From NCBI RefSeq assembly GCF_018141445.1, contig NZ_CP058649.1:1445001-1509000 (forward strand): a stretch of 64,000 nucleotides of DNA, written 5' to 3'. Source of the stretch: Vallitalea pronyensis. GTDB taxonomy: Bacteria; Bacillota; Clostridia; Lachnospirales; Vallitaleaceae. The notes under the pieces were generated by a model that was given only the letters and a program-made list of their open reading frames with translations, searched no databases and was not told where the DNA came from. Shown one piece after another: positions 1-8,251 of this stretch (its first letter is position 1; the number at the start of each line of letters is the position of its first letter). A program made the position numbers and the translations under genes.

Positions 1-654
1 GTTGAATTTTTCGTCACCCAGCTGGCCTTTCACTGCCTTTGCAATGGATTGACCATGATTGCCATCCATAAACAACTCAATTTGATTGTCGTAACGGTTA
101 TAGACACCTTTAAAGTCCTTTCCAGAACCGATAGGCCAATTCATGGGACAAGACTTAATATCCAAGACTTTTTCAATATCTTCTAATAAGTCAAAAGGGT
201 CTCTACCCATACGGTCCATCTTGTTAATAAACGTAAAGATGGGAATGCCACGAAGTTTACATACTTGAAAGAGCTTCTTGGTCTGGTCTTCTACACCTTT
301 TGAACAATCAATAACCATGACAGCACTATCGGCTGCCATCAGTGTGCGGTAAGTATCTTCACTAAAATCTTGATGCCCTGGTGTATCAAGGATATTAATG
401 CAAAAGTCATCATATTCAAATTGCATCACACTAGAGGTAACGGAAATACCTCTTTGCTTCTCAATCTCCATCCAATCCGATACAGCATGTTTCTGAGAAC
501 GCCTTGACTTCACAGAACCAGCTGAACGAATAGCACCTCCGTATAAAAGAAACTTTTCTGTTAAGGTGGTTTTACCAGCATCTGGATGAGAGATGATGGC
601 GAAGGTTCTTCTTCTTTCCACCTCTTGGGTAAAGCTAAATTTATCATCTGCCAT
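1..654 (-). CDS. prfC: Peptide chain release factor 3 (RF3), 5' part only
   Basis: RF3 is a cytoplasmic translational GTPase that recycles RF1/RF2 from the ribosome after peptide release. The gene runs off the left edge, so only the N-terminal 218 codons are visible. They contain the complete front of the G domain: P-loop [13 protein letters not shown], the effector region with [11 protein letters not shown], switch [16 protein letters not shown] and the NKMD specificity motif. The stretch ending in [12 protein letters not shown] separates RF3 from EF-G and from tetracycline-resistance proteins. The start at 654 follows an AAGGAAG ribosome site. It is divergent from the next gene, with about 320 nt between them. 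Confidence 0.95.
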   Translation of the reverse strand, partial: MADDKFSFTQEVERRRTFAIISHPDAGKTTLTEKFLLYGGAIRSAGSVKSRRSQKHAVSDWMEIEKQRGISVTSSVMQFEYDDFCINILDTPGHQDFSEDTYRTLMAADSAVMVIDCSKGVEDQTKKLFQVCKLRGIPIFTFINKMDRMGRDPFDLLEDIEKVLDIKSCPMNWPIGSGKDFKGVYNRYDNQIELFMDGNHGQSIAKAVKGQLGDEKFN

Positions 655-976
655 GTTTCATCTTCCTTTATGTTTAAATTAAGAGAACTTAGTCATTATG
701 ATGAGTCATTCTCTCTGTATATATACGCATCAATAACTGCAACATAATAGATGATACCTTGTAATAGGGAGACTGTCAATTATTTCTTATAAGAAAAGGG
801 AAGACAGCATAAGCCTATATTGCTTAGAGCATGTCTTGTCTGTAGAAGCTATGGTATAATGAACGAAGTAATAGCTATATTATATACTTAAGAAATTTCA
901 TGGTGTTTGGAAGATGTTTAAATAAGCATTATATGCTATAATATATGGGTATAATAGACAATGTTGGAGGATCATA
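655..976. other. Intergenic region between divergent prfC and the DUF1456 gene
   Basis: These 322 nt should hold promoters for both divergent genes. Pribnow-like TATAAT hexamers on the + strand lie at 855-860, 937-942 and 950-955, the last two close to the DUF1456 start. I could not pair any of them with a convincing -35 box. I see no RNA gene, riboswitch or repeat here. Confidence 0.4.
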
Positions 977-1504
977 ATGGATAATAACGACAGACTTATT
1001 CGATTAAGGTATGCATTAGATATAAAAGATACAGATATGGTAGATATATTTAAGTTAGGTGGCATAACCATCACAAAAGAACATGTGAGAAAAATGCTTA
1101 TAAAATCTAAGGATGCTTATGACGATGAAAGAGATGACTTGGACTTAGTGGAAGAAAAAGAAGAAAATCTTACATGTACCATTAGTGATCTTGATGCATT
1201 TTTGAATGGTTTTATCACCTTTAAAAGAGGTAAACAAGATACCAAACAAGGACAAGTAACACGACCAACACCGCCTATCAAAAATAGTGAAGGTATGAAC
1301 AACATATTACTAAAGAAAGTCAAGGTTGCCTTGTCGTTAACCAGTGAAGATATGCTTGACATATTTAAGATAGCTGGTATTCATGTGACAAAAGGAGAAT
1401 TAGGTGCACTGTTTAGAAAAGAAGGGCATAAGCATTATAAAGTATGTGGTGATAAGTACGCTAGGCATTTCCTAAAAGGCTTAGCTAGGCGTTATAGAAA
1501 GTAA
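977..1504 (+). CDS. DUF1456 family protein (YehS-like)
   Basis: A 175-residue protein made of two similar DUF1456 units. The first is around residues 4-70, with RLRYALDIKDTDMVDIFKL. The second is around residues 105-175, with KVKVALSLTSEDMLDIFKI. Both halves carry the family pattern of a 'LRYAL' helix, then a D-M-x-D-I-F helix and a short TKEHV/TKGEL segment. E. coli YehS has the same two-unit layout and about the same length. The family's biochemical function is not established; a small nucleic-acid-associated protein has been suggested only by fold. The start follows GGAGG at good spacing. It stands alone, not in an obvious operon. Confidence 0.85.
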   Translation: MDNNDRLIRLRYALDIKDTDMVDIFKLGGITITKEHVRKMLIKSKDAYDDERDDLDLVEEKEENLTCTISDLDAFLNGFITFKRGKQDTKQGQVTRPTPPIKNSEGMNNILLKKVKVALSLTSEDMLDIFKIAGIHVTKGELGALFRKEGHKHYKVCGDKYARHFLKGLARRYRK

Positions 1505-1567
1505 GGACACAGAATAGGCGTATTTATAATTTGTTTCAACATGACAAAAAAAAGGAGGAAAGGAACA

Positions 1568-1747
1568 ATGGATAACAGAGAAATAATCATCAAAGCATTT
1601 GAAGAAGCGGGACAACCACTTAAAGCAGGTGAAGTGGCAGAAGCAACAGGGGTAGATAAAAAAGAAGTGGGTAATATTATTAAGAAGCTAAAAGATGAAG
1701 CGATTATCTCTTCACCAAAAAGATGTTATTATGAAATAAGTAAATAG
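1568..1747 (+). CDS. Very small winged-helix DNA-binding protein
   Basis: A 59-residue protein that is essentially one winged helix-turn-helix domain. Helix 1 is around residues 2-13. A turn-helix with KAGEVAEATGVDKKEVGNI covers residues 18-36. A third helix and a wing ending in SSPKRCYYEISK follow. I take the ATG at 1568 because AAAGGAGG precedes it at ideal spacing; an ATG at 1541 lies upstream of that site. No ligand-binding domain is present, so it may be a bare DNA-binding regulator or a partner subunit. It lies 63 nt after the DUF1456 gene and may be cotranscribed with it. The target is unknown. Confidence 0.75.
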   Translation: MDNREIIIKAFEEAGQPLKAGEVAEATGVDKKEVGNIIKKLKDEAIISSPKRCYYEISK

Positions 1748-1799
1748 GATAAAAAAGAGGGTGGTCTCATTAAAGCAATTTTGTTGGCTAGAAGTTTTT

Positions 1800-1906
1800 G
1801 GAAACTATAAGAGGTTAAGCTTTTCAGACCCCTAAACGTCCGTGTTTAGAGGGTCTGCGCTTCGCCGTCCGTGGCTGCGCTTTTCGCTTAACCTCTTATA
1901 GTTTCC
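1800..1906. repeat. Palindromic intergenic element, family A copy 1
   Basis: Arms of 21 bp at 1800-1820 and 1886-1906 are perfect inverted copies of each other. Inside, CAGACCC (1825-1831) pairs with GGGTCTG (1851-1857), giving a second hairpin. The core AGAGGTTAAGCTTTT is shared with a related element at 30891-30996. It lies between the winged-helix gene and mtaB. It could act as a terminator, but there is no T-run after the stem. Confidence 0.7.
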
Positions 1907-2101
1907 TATGATATTGACGTTAATTTTACTTTGATAAACACAGCCCTTTTTGCGATTATAAGCATTTTAAATACGACCAACACATGTAGACACAATAGTA
2001 GGACACAAAAATATACCAAGGTTCATAAGGATATCCTATAAGATAATAGGCGAATCAACTATAATAAAACCATGATAAGAAACAAAAAAAGGAGTGGTTT
2101 T

Positions 2102-3481
2102 ATGTCTAAGAGCTTTTCGAAAGTGGTCTATGATTTGAATCAGTTTATCTATGGTGAGTCCATTCATCCAGTCACACTTAAAAATGGTTTAACCATTGGC
2201 GGTGGACAGATATATCCAGAACTTAATTTCACATTACCCAGTATGAGCATTAATGCAGATACCATGCCAGAGGTACTTGAACAATATAAGAGTATTATAG
2301 AAGATGCATGTAAGAGGGCAGTAGAATTATCTGTACCTGGTTTTGTTGCAGAGATTGAACTATTACCTCAAGCCACATATAATCCTGAGTGGGGAATTGA
2401 CATAACCAAAGTTGTAAGAGAGATTATGTGGCACTATGAAGAAAAGCATCAGTTGAAAAGCGCTTTACGCTTAACACCCGTTGATATTCGTGAGGATTTA
2501 AAATCAGAACATATGTGGCATGGTGCATATTGGGATAAAGTCATGACTGTTTTTGAAAAAGGTGCTTTAGCAGGTGCTGATCTTTTATCCATTGAATCCA
2601 TTGGCGGTAAAGATGTCCATGATGAGGCTATCATGTTTTGTAACATGAAACAAGCCATCTTTGGACTTGGTGTATTAGGCTGTATGGACATGTCCAAGTT
2701 ATGGTCTTCAATAACCTCCATAGCGAATAAAACAGGTCGTGTGTCAGCAGGTGATACCGCTTGTGGTTTTGCTAATACAGCTATGGTATTGGCAGATAAA
2801 GGATACATTCCAAAAGTATTCTCAGCTATCATAAGAGTCCTAGCAGCAGTAAGAAGTCTCGTTGCTTACGAGGAAGGTGCTCGTGGACCCCATAAAGATT
2901 GTGGTTATGAAGGTGTTTATATCAAAGCCATCACAGGAACCCCTATTTCCATGGAAGGTAAATCCAGTGCATGTGCTCATCTTAGCCCATTAGGCAACAT
3001 TGCAGGGGCAGTAGCAGATTTATGGAGTAATGAGTCGGTACAAAATGTGAAACTATTAGGTGGTATGGCACCTACGATTTCCATGGAACAATTGGCTTAT
3101 GATTGTCGTTTGATGAATACAGCGAAGCACTCAAGCTTTGAGGATGCCATAAGATTAAGGGATTGGATGGTCGAGTCCGATAGTCGCTTTGATCCGCAAG
3201 CTTATGTATTAAGGCCAGATGTGGTATTACGCTTGAGCGATAAAATTGTTCAAGGGAAAACACATTTTGAAAGAAGCAAGATTGCAGCAAACGAAGCCGT
3301 AAATGAAATACGAGAGGCCATTAAGCAGGATGCTGTTATGGTTGATGATAAGGAATTATCCTGGTTGGATATGATTCAAAATGATATTGAATCCATTTCA
3401 GATGATGATGACGCATTTACCCAAGAGATGATTGAAACAAGTACATCGGGTAAATTTGATCCTAAAAAATACGACTTATAA
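2102..3481 (+). CDS. mtaB: Methanol:corrinoid methyltransferase (MtaB type)
   Basis: MtaB is a zinc enzyme that moves the methyl group of methanol to the cobalt of a corrinoid protein (MtaC), from which MtaA or an acetogenic partner takes it on. The 459-residue product matches the family length. Probable zinc ligands by motif position are Glu165 in SIESIGG, Cys221 in GDTACGF and Cys267 in KDCGYEG. The start at 2102 follows AAAGGAG; an in-frame ATG at 2072 lies upstream of that site. No mtaC or mtaA gene is in this window, so the corrinoid partner must be elsewhere. The PocR-AraC regulator starts 178 nt downstream and probably controls methanol or C1-diol use. A related substrate cannot be excluded. 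Confidence 0.88.
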   Translation: MSKSFSKVVYDLNQFIYGESIHPVTLKNGLTIGGGQIYPELNFTLPSMSINADTMPEVLEQYKSIIEDACKRAVELSVPGFVAEIELLPQATYNPEWGIDITKVVREIMWHYEEKHQLKSALRLTPVDIREDLKSEHMWHGAYWDKVMTVFEKGALAGADLLSIESIGGKDVHDEAIMFCNMKQAIFGLGVLGCMDMSKLWSSITSIANKTGRVSAGDTACGFANTAMVLADKGYIPKVFSAIIRVLAAVRSLVAYEEGARGPHKDCGYEGVYIKAITGTPISMEGKSSACAHLSPLGNIAGAVADLWSNESVQNVKLLGGMAPTISMEQLAYDCRLMNTAKHSSFEDAIRLRDWMVESDSRFDPQAYVLRPDVVLRLSDKIVQGKTHFERSKIAANEAVNEIREAIKQDAVMVDDKELSWLDMIQNDIESISDDDDAFTQEMIETSTSGKFDPKKYDL

Positions 3482-3543
3482 TAACAATAGAAATGAATGT
3501 AGAGCATTTTACGAGTCGATCAATAGCAGAAGTACCCTATTAA

Positions 3544-3573
3544 TAATGGAAGAGGTATCAACCTCTTCCATTA
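3544..3573 (+). terminator. Hairpin downstream of mtaB
   Basis: A perfect 12-bp stem (3544-3555 with 3562-3573) and a 6-nt loop lie 63 nt after the mtaB stop. The T-run that usually follows is missing, so it may be a weak terminator or a 3'-end stabilising hairpin. Confidence 0.5.
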
Positions 3574-3659
3574 ATTGATGAGATGAAAAAGTCATAGATA
3601 TGATATAATCTCAGTAATTGTGTTTGTAGAACCGTAAAAGACGGTGGGAGTGGTCAAGT

Positions 3660-4910
3660 GTGAAAAACCTTGTGTATGATTATGAGAAAGCGGTATTTAT
3701 TCTTGAAAGTTTTGCCTATGGCACAGATATTGAGTGCAGACTTGTTGATGAAGATGGAAAAACCATCCATCATGTGAACCCCAAATGTCAATTTTTATAT
3801 GGCAAACTAAGCCTGGATGAAAAACCCAATGAAGAGAGTTTTGCTTATAGTGCTTATCAAGCTGTTCAGTTTGGAGGATCGTATATATTTTTTGGTCCTT
3901 ATGGGTTGGTGTATTTCACCACGCCCATTATGCACCATCAAAACATCATTGGTGCATTTGTAGGTGGACCTTTATTAATGATGGCTCCTGATGACTATCT
4001 CTATCAAACCATTATTCGTAAAAGTCTGGATCAAACCTTAGAACTTACTTCAGTTAAATCATCCATGGCTAAGGTTCCATACGTACCAACGAAAAGGGTC
4101 AAATACCTTGCGGACTTACTGTTTATTAGTAATTCCTTTACGTCTCCTGAACAACATGAACAGTTTGACAAGGCTAAACAACTCATGTCACAGCGATCAG
4201 AGGTTGTACACTATATAGGGTATTTAAAAACCATGGGGGGAACCGTTCCAGAAGGTGAAGATTACCCGTTAGATAAAGAAAAAGACTTGTTATCGCTCAT
4301 ATCTATTGGGGATCAAGAGGGGGCTAACCGATTACTTAATGAAATCATGGCTCATGTTTACATCAGCTACCGTACAAACTTTGATAAACTCAAATCTCGG
4401 GCTTTGGAACTGGTTGTACTCCTATCCAGAGCAGCTCTAGAAGGTGGTGCTCAAGTAGAAGAAATATTTGGTTTGAATTATTCCTACCTTAACGATATTC
4501 ATCACTATCATTCTGTGGATGATTTAAGCTGCTGGCTTTCAGAGATTTGTAAACGCTTTACCAATAGTGTCTTTAAGTTTGGTGAAGCAAAACATACAGA
4601 TGCTATTTACAAAGCCATGGATTATATAAAGCGTCATTACATGCAAAAATTAACCCTTGAAGAAGTAGCGGAACACGTTTTCTTTAGTCCTCCATATTTT
4701 AGTAGGATTTTTAAAAATGAAATGGGTATTACCTTTAATAAATATTTAAATAAAGTACGTATTGCTAATAGCAAGCAACTCTTAAATGATAAAGACATGT
4801 CTCTGGCCGATATTTCCGAAGCCGTTGGCTTCCACGACCAAAGTCATTTTAGTAAGATGTTTAAAAGCATTACAGGAACAAGCCCTAAGAAGTATCGAGA
4901 AGCTTTATAG
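3660..4910 (+). CDS. PocR-domain AraC family transcriptional regulator
   Basis: A 416-residue sensor-regulator. Residues about 5-170 resemble the PocR ligand-binding domain, including FGPYGLVYFTTPIMH and GAFVGGPLLMM. A linker of about 130 residues follows. The last 100 residues are a two-helix-turn-helix AraC domain with LTLEEVAEHVFFSPPYFSRIF and FHDQSHFSKMFKSITGTSP. The GTG start at 3660 follows GGGAG. PocR domains are known from regulators of cobalamin-linked diol and alcohol metabolism. Its position right after mtaB suggests it senses methanol or a related small alcohol and activates that locus; this is inference. No separate sensor kinase is present. Confidence 0.85.
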   Translation: MKNLVYDYEKAVFILESFAYGTDIECRLVDEDGKTIHHVNPKCQFLYGKLSLDEKPNEESFAYSAYQAVQFGGSYIFFGPYGLVYFTTPIMHHQNIIGAFVGGPLLMMAPDDYLYQTIIRKSLDQTLELTSVKSSMAKVPYVPTKRVKYLADLLFISNSFTSPEQHEQFDKAKQLMSQRSEVVHYIGYLKTMGGTVPEGEDYPLDKEKDLLSLISIGDQEGANRLLNEIMAHVYISYRTNFDKLKSRALELVVLLSRAALEGGAQVEEIFGLNYSYLNDIHHYHSVDDLSCWLSEICKRFTNSVFKFGEAKHTDAIYKAMDYIKRHYMQKLTLEEVAEHVFFSPPYFSRIFKNEMGITFNKYLNKVRIANSKQLLNDKDMSLADISEAVGFHDQSHFSKMFKSITGTSPKKYREAL

Positions 4911-4968
4911 TGCCTCTTAACCTTGTTTTTTCTAAGTTTATTAAATACAGCACAAAACTTACTATCTA

Positions 4969-5001
4969 AGCTAACAGATGCATCATCTGTTGGCTTTTTT
5001 T
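4969..5001 (+). terminator. Rho-independent terminator after the PocR-AraC gene
   Basis: A 12-bp stem with one G-T pair, a 3-nt loop and a run of seven T. It sits 59 nt after the stop codon of the regulator. Confidence 0.88.
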
Positions 5002-5044
5002 GGTAAATGAGCATCATAAATATGACTTTCTTTTTTGTATCCAC

Positions 5045-5103
5045 TTGACATTGGATACAAACTATGCAATAATATGACTATAAGTCATATGACTAATGGT
5101 CAT
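5045..5103 (+). promoter_or_regulatory. Promoter with two abutting palindromes (operator candidate)
   Basis: TTGACA (5045-5050), a 17-bp spacer and AATAAT (5068-5073) form a good sigma-A promoter. Directly after the -10 box lie two adjoining 15-bp palindromes, ATGACTATAAGTCAT at 5074-5088 and ATGACTAATGGTCAT at 5089-5103. That is where a repressor would block initiation. A further leader hairpin, TTTGGTAATTAT against ATAATACCAAA, spans about 5110-5158. The downstream gene encodes the membrane protein at 5202. Confidence 0.65.
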
Positions 5104-5201
5104 GTGTATTTGGTAATTATAAAGTACCCTACATGTGTAAGGAACGATAATACCAAAATGAAGGGTGAAATCATCTTAAATCGGACAAGGAGGGTTAAAC
5201 C

Positions 5202-5606
5202 ATGACATTAAATTATTTTCAAGTTATTTGCTTCATATGGGCTCTTATAGGGGTAGGTTCAAGAATCATAATGGGTATTATGGGTGACAAATGGAAAACT
5301 TGGGAACTGAACAGTGCTTATTCAGAAGACAAACCAAAAATCCTAACGTTTATTGGTTTACTTGGCTATGCATTAGTTGGTTTCACATGGTATAAGGTCT
5401 TTGATAGTGATATAGGGAACAGTTGGATTATTGCAGCCCTAACCACCGTTACACTTATCAAAATTAGTGTCATCCTCTTTAATTATAATAAGTTTCGTAC
5501 TTTTGCAAAAAATACATTAAATCATAAGAAAAAGATGGCACAGCTCAATATGGGCGTTATTCTATTTTCTATCATACTGATTTTAATGGGTATCTATCTC
5601 TATTAA
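5202..5606 (+). CDS. Small four-helix membrane protein, unknown function
   Basis: A 134-residue protein with four hydrophobic segments, at about residues 5-25, 47-66, 74-93 and 113-133. Short hydrophilic loops separate them, including a basic loop with NHKKKM. It should be an integral cytoplasmic-membrane protein. I do not recognise the family. The start follows AAGGAGGG. It has its own promoter with paired palindromes upstream and a terminator downstream, so it is a single regulated gene. A transport accessory or stress protein is possible, but nothing in the sequence decides it. Confidence 0.75.
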   Translation: MTLNYFQVICFIWALIGVGSRIIMGIMGDKWKTWELNSAYSEDKPKILTFIGLLGYALVGFTWYKVFDSDIGNSWIIAALTTVTLIKISVILFNYNKFRTFAKNTLNHKKKMAQLNMGVILFSIILILMGIYLY

Positions 5607-5613
5607 TAAAGAA

Positions 5614-5653
5614 AGCATGTGTATCATGAGCTATGATATGCATGCTATTTTTT
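5614..5653 (+). terminator. Rho-independent terminator after the small membrane protein gene
   Basis: Arms 5614-5627 and 5633-5646 pair over 14 positions with two G-T pairs, and a run of T follows. It lies 7 nt past the stop codon. Confidence 0.85.
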
Positions 5654-6274
5654 TATTGGTCAGCACCAAGGATTTGTTATGGTTTGTTTCTCATCATAAG
5701 CATAATGGATAGTCCGGTACAACATGGTCATGAACAGTATTTATAGCTATAAATTCCTATTTTATGGCATAAACTTACAAAAAAGCAGGCCAGTGGTCGT
5801 GAAAATATCAAAAATAGCCTAAAATATACTTTTAATTTAGAAATTTGTAGAAATAGACAGGTTAAAATCAAAAAACAAACTAAATATATTTAAAAATATG
5901 ATAAACATTGAAAAATATATAAATTCATGATATTATTACATTAATATAATAAATTCAATGAAATACACTTCTAGTGACAACATGTTTCTATATTTTAACA
6001 TCAATGGGGCTACTGCTTCTTACTTGAAGGATCTAAGTGCCATGCTAAGTTGCTTGTAATAGGAAAAACTTATGACCAAATAGGTTTTATTCCATAGGCA
6101 TGGGCTTCTGATAGGTTCAGCTAGAACCCCTTCTCCCAATTTATCAAATGGCTACCTAAAATTGAATAATTATCAAAAGAGAAAATCCTACTAACAGTGG
6201 TAATAGGTGTTTTAAGAAACCTTAAATATCGACGTCAGATATGCCTAGGATTATTTATGACAAAGGAGGATACA
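5654..6274. other. Long AT-rich leader region before the biosynthetic cluster
   Basis: These 621 nt hold no convincing gene. The part 5830-5960 is extremely AT-rich and has a TATAAT at 5945-5950 that could be the -10 box of the cluster promoter; its -35 is poor. The part 5990-6130 is richer in GC and looks like it could fold in RNA. I cannot match it to a known riboswitch or T-box; no specifier or antiterminator motif was seen. An in-frame ATG at 6197 reads into the first cluster gene but lacks a ribosome site. Confidence 0.4.
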
Positions 6275-7414
6275 ATGGATTTTTTGATTTCAGAAGAACA
6301 AATCATGCTAAAAAAGGAAATGATGACATTTGCAAAAAATCACTTAAATGACAAAGACAGTATGGAAACATTTTCAAAGGACATGTGGCAGGCGATATGT
6401 GATTTTGGATTATTAGGTGTGACAGTATCGGAAGAGTACGGAGGGTTAGGAGAGAGCTATCTTACTGCTGCATTAATGTTTGAAGGATTAGGATATGCCT
6501 GCCATAATAATGGATTTATTTTTGTCATCAACAATCATATTTGGGTAAGTCAAAACCTGATCTATCTCTATGGAAACAAGCATTTGAAAGATAAGTATTT
6601 AGCCATCATGGTTGCAGGACAAAAAATTGGTGCAATTGCCATTACAGAGGCAGAAGCTGGTTCTGACGCCATGAACATGGCAACCCATGCAGAGGATAAA
6701 GGCGATTATTATGTTTTAAATGGTACAAAAATGTTTATCTCCAACGGTCCTATAGCAGATATTTTTATTGTTTTTGCTGTGACAAGTGAAGATAGTTTTA
6801 AACGCTATACAGCTTTTGTTGTGGAGAAGGATTTTGAAGGATTTCAAGTGTGTGAAGATATTAAAAAGATGGGTCTTGGGGCATGTCCTACATCAGAAAT
6901 AGTGATGGACAATTGTAAGGTTCCTAAGGAAAATGTTCTAGGCACATTTAATATGGGAGCGAATATTTTAACAGCAGCTCTTGAATGGGAGCGGTGCTAT
7001 GAATTTGCACCTCATGTGGGTGTCATGCAGAGAATCATGGAAAGGTGTATCGAGCATGCCAATAGTCGAAAGCAATTTAGCCGATTCATTGGTGATAATC
7101 AAGCCATTTCTCATAAAATTGCTGACATGCAGGTAAGCATTGAATTGTCTAGGTTAATGCTTTACAAAATAGCATGGCTTAAGGATCAAGGTAAAAGTGC
7201 TTTTATGGAAACGTCTATTTTTAAATTATATATAAGTGAAAACTACATCAAGACATGTAGAGATGCCCTTCAGATATTTGGTGCATACGGGTATACCTGT
7301 GAATACGACATTGAACGGGAATTAAGAGATGCATTGGCATGTAGCATCTATTCTGGTACCAATGAAATGCAGAAAAATACCATTTATAACATGATACGTA
7401 GTCGAGCTTTGTAG
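6275..7414 (+). CDS. Acyl-CoA dehydrogenase-like flavoenzyme, FkbI type
   Basis: A 379-residue acyl-CoA dehydrogenase fold, first gene of the cluster. Visible family motifs are ITEAEAGSDAMNM in the FAD/acyl-binding middle domain, FISNGPIADIF, and DALQIFGAYGYTCEYDIER near the C-terminus. In short-chain acyl-CoA dehydrogenases the C-terminal motif is YEGT, with Glu as base; here it reads YSGTNEMQ, so that Glu is Ser. In FkbH-dependent pathways this enzyme type oxidises glyceryl-ACP rather than desaturating an acyl-CoA. The ACP, 3-hydroxyacyl-CoA dehydrogenase and FkbH-like genes downstream support this role. Two ETF genes follow, which should reoxidise the FADH2. The start at 6275 follows AAAGGAGG. 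Confidence 0.85.
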   Translation: MDFLISEEQIMLKKEMMTFAKNHLNDKDSMETFSKDMWQAICDFGLLGVTVSEEYGGLGESYLTAALMFEGLGYACHNNGFIFVINNHIWVSQNLIYLYGNKHLKDKYLAIMVAGQKIGAIAITEAEAGSDAMNMATHAEDKGDYYVLNGTKMFISNGPIADIFIVFAVTSEDSFKRYTAFVVEKDFEGFQVCEDIKKMGLGACPTSEIVMDNCKVPKENVLGTFNMGANILTAALEWERCYEFAPHVGVMQRIMERCIEHANSRKQFSRFIGDNQAISHKIADMQVSIELSRLMLYKIAWLKDQGKSAFMETSIFKLYISENYIKTCRDALQIFGAYGYTCEYDIERELRDALACSIYSGTNEMQKNTIYNMIRSRAL

Positions 7415-7465
7415 ATAAGATCAGGAAGATTATGACTCTAGGATTACGAAAGGATGAAAAGACTT

Positions 7466-8251
7466 ATGCGCATCGTTATGTGTATTAAATCGGTTAAGAA
7501 AGAACTTGTCTATCAAGAAGATGAATATCAGGAAAATTACGTCATGAACCCATATGATTTGTATGCATTGCAAAACATCATTGAAGCAAAAAAACAAGGT
7601 ACAGAAATGATATGTATGAGCATGGGACCAGAGGCTGTTACAGATACCTTAAGACGTTGCATTGCACTTGGTGTTGATGAAGTCATTCAGTTAAGTGATA
7701 AGCATTTTGCTGGTGCTGATACCATTGCTACCTCTTATGTTCTAAAAAAAGCCATTGAAAAGATAGGTAATGTAGACCTCATATGTTGTGGGCAAAAAAC
7801 AGTAGACGGGGAAACAGGACAAGTTGTCTATGCTTTATCAGAACAACTTAACATACCTTGTTTATCTCAGGTAGAGTCCATAACGGACTTGAATCAAGAT
7901 ACAATATCCATTGAACGGGTGAATGGTGATTGTTCTGAAAAGATACAGGTAGGATTACCTGCAGTCATTTCTTACAGGAATTGTACAACCATCTATAAAA
8001 AAATAAATCTATTGCGATTAAAGCGTGCACAAAACCATAAAATTGTTGTTTGGAATATGAACGATTTGCAGATTGATCCATCCATGTGTGGACAAAAGGG
8101 GTCTAAGACCATTGTTCAATCGGTGAAAAAGCATCATGCCATTATAAAAAAAGAGCAAACCATATTGGATGGTGACATTAAGGATACGGTTCATGTGGTT
8201 AAGAATATCATATTAGGAAAAGACAATGGAGTATGTCTATATGGGGAATAA
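7466..8251 (+). CDS. etfB: Electron transfer flavoprotein beta subunit
   Basis: EtfB binds AMP and, with EtfA, accepts electrons from acyl-CoA dehydrogenases. The 261-residue product opens with MRIVMCIKSV and has the family stretch MNPYDLYALQNIIEAK. The GQKTVDGETGQV segment is the conserved nucleotide-binding region. I prefer the ATG at 7466 because GAAAGGA lies 11 nt before it; an ATG at 7454 sits inside that site. It overlaps etfA by 11 nt, which suggests translational coupling. Placement between a dehydrogenase and carbamoyltransferases indicates a dedicated electron carrier for extender-unit synthesis, not general beta-oxidation. Confidence 0.88.
   Translation: MRIVMCIKSVKKELVYQEDEYQENYVMNPYDLYALQNIIEAKKQGTEMICMSMGPEAVTDTLRRCIALGVDEVIQLSDKHFAGADTIATSYVLKKAIEKIGNVDLICCGQKTVDGETGQVVYALSEQLNIPCLSQVESITDLNQDTISIERVNGDCSEKIQVGLPAVISYRNCTTIYKKINLLRLKRAQNHKIVVWNMNDLQIDPSMCGQKGSKTIVQSVKKHHAIIKKEQTILDGDIKDTVHVVKNIILGKDNGVCLYGE

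Noticed and set aside
1800..1906. Insertion sequence remnant
   Set aside because: No transposase fragment or clear target duplication could be found. It is reported as a palindromic element only.
5990..6200. Riboswitch or T-box in the cluster leader
   Set aside because: Some pairing potential exists, but there is no T-box sequence, specifier loop or known aptamer core.
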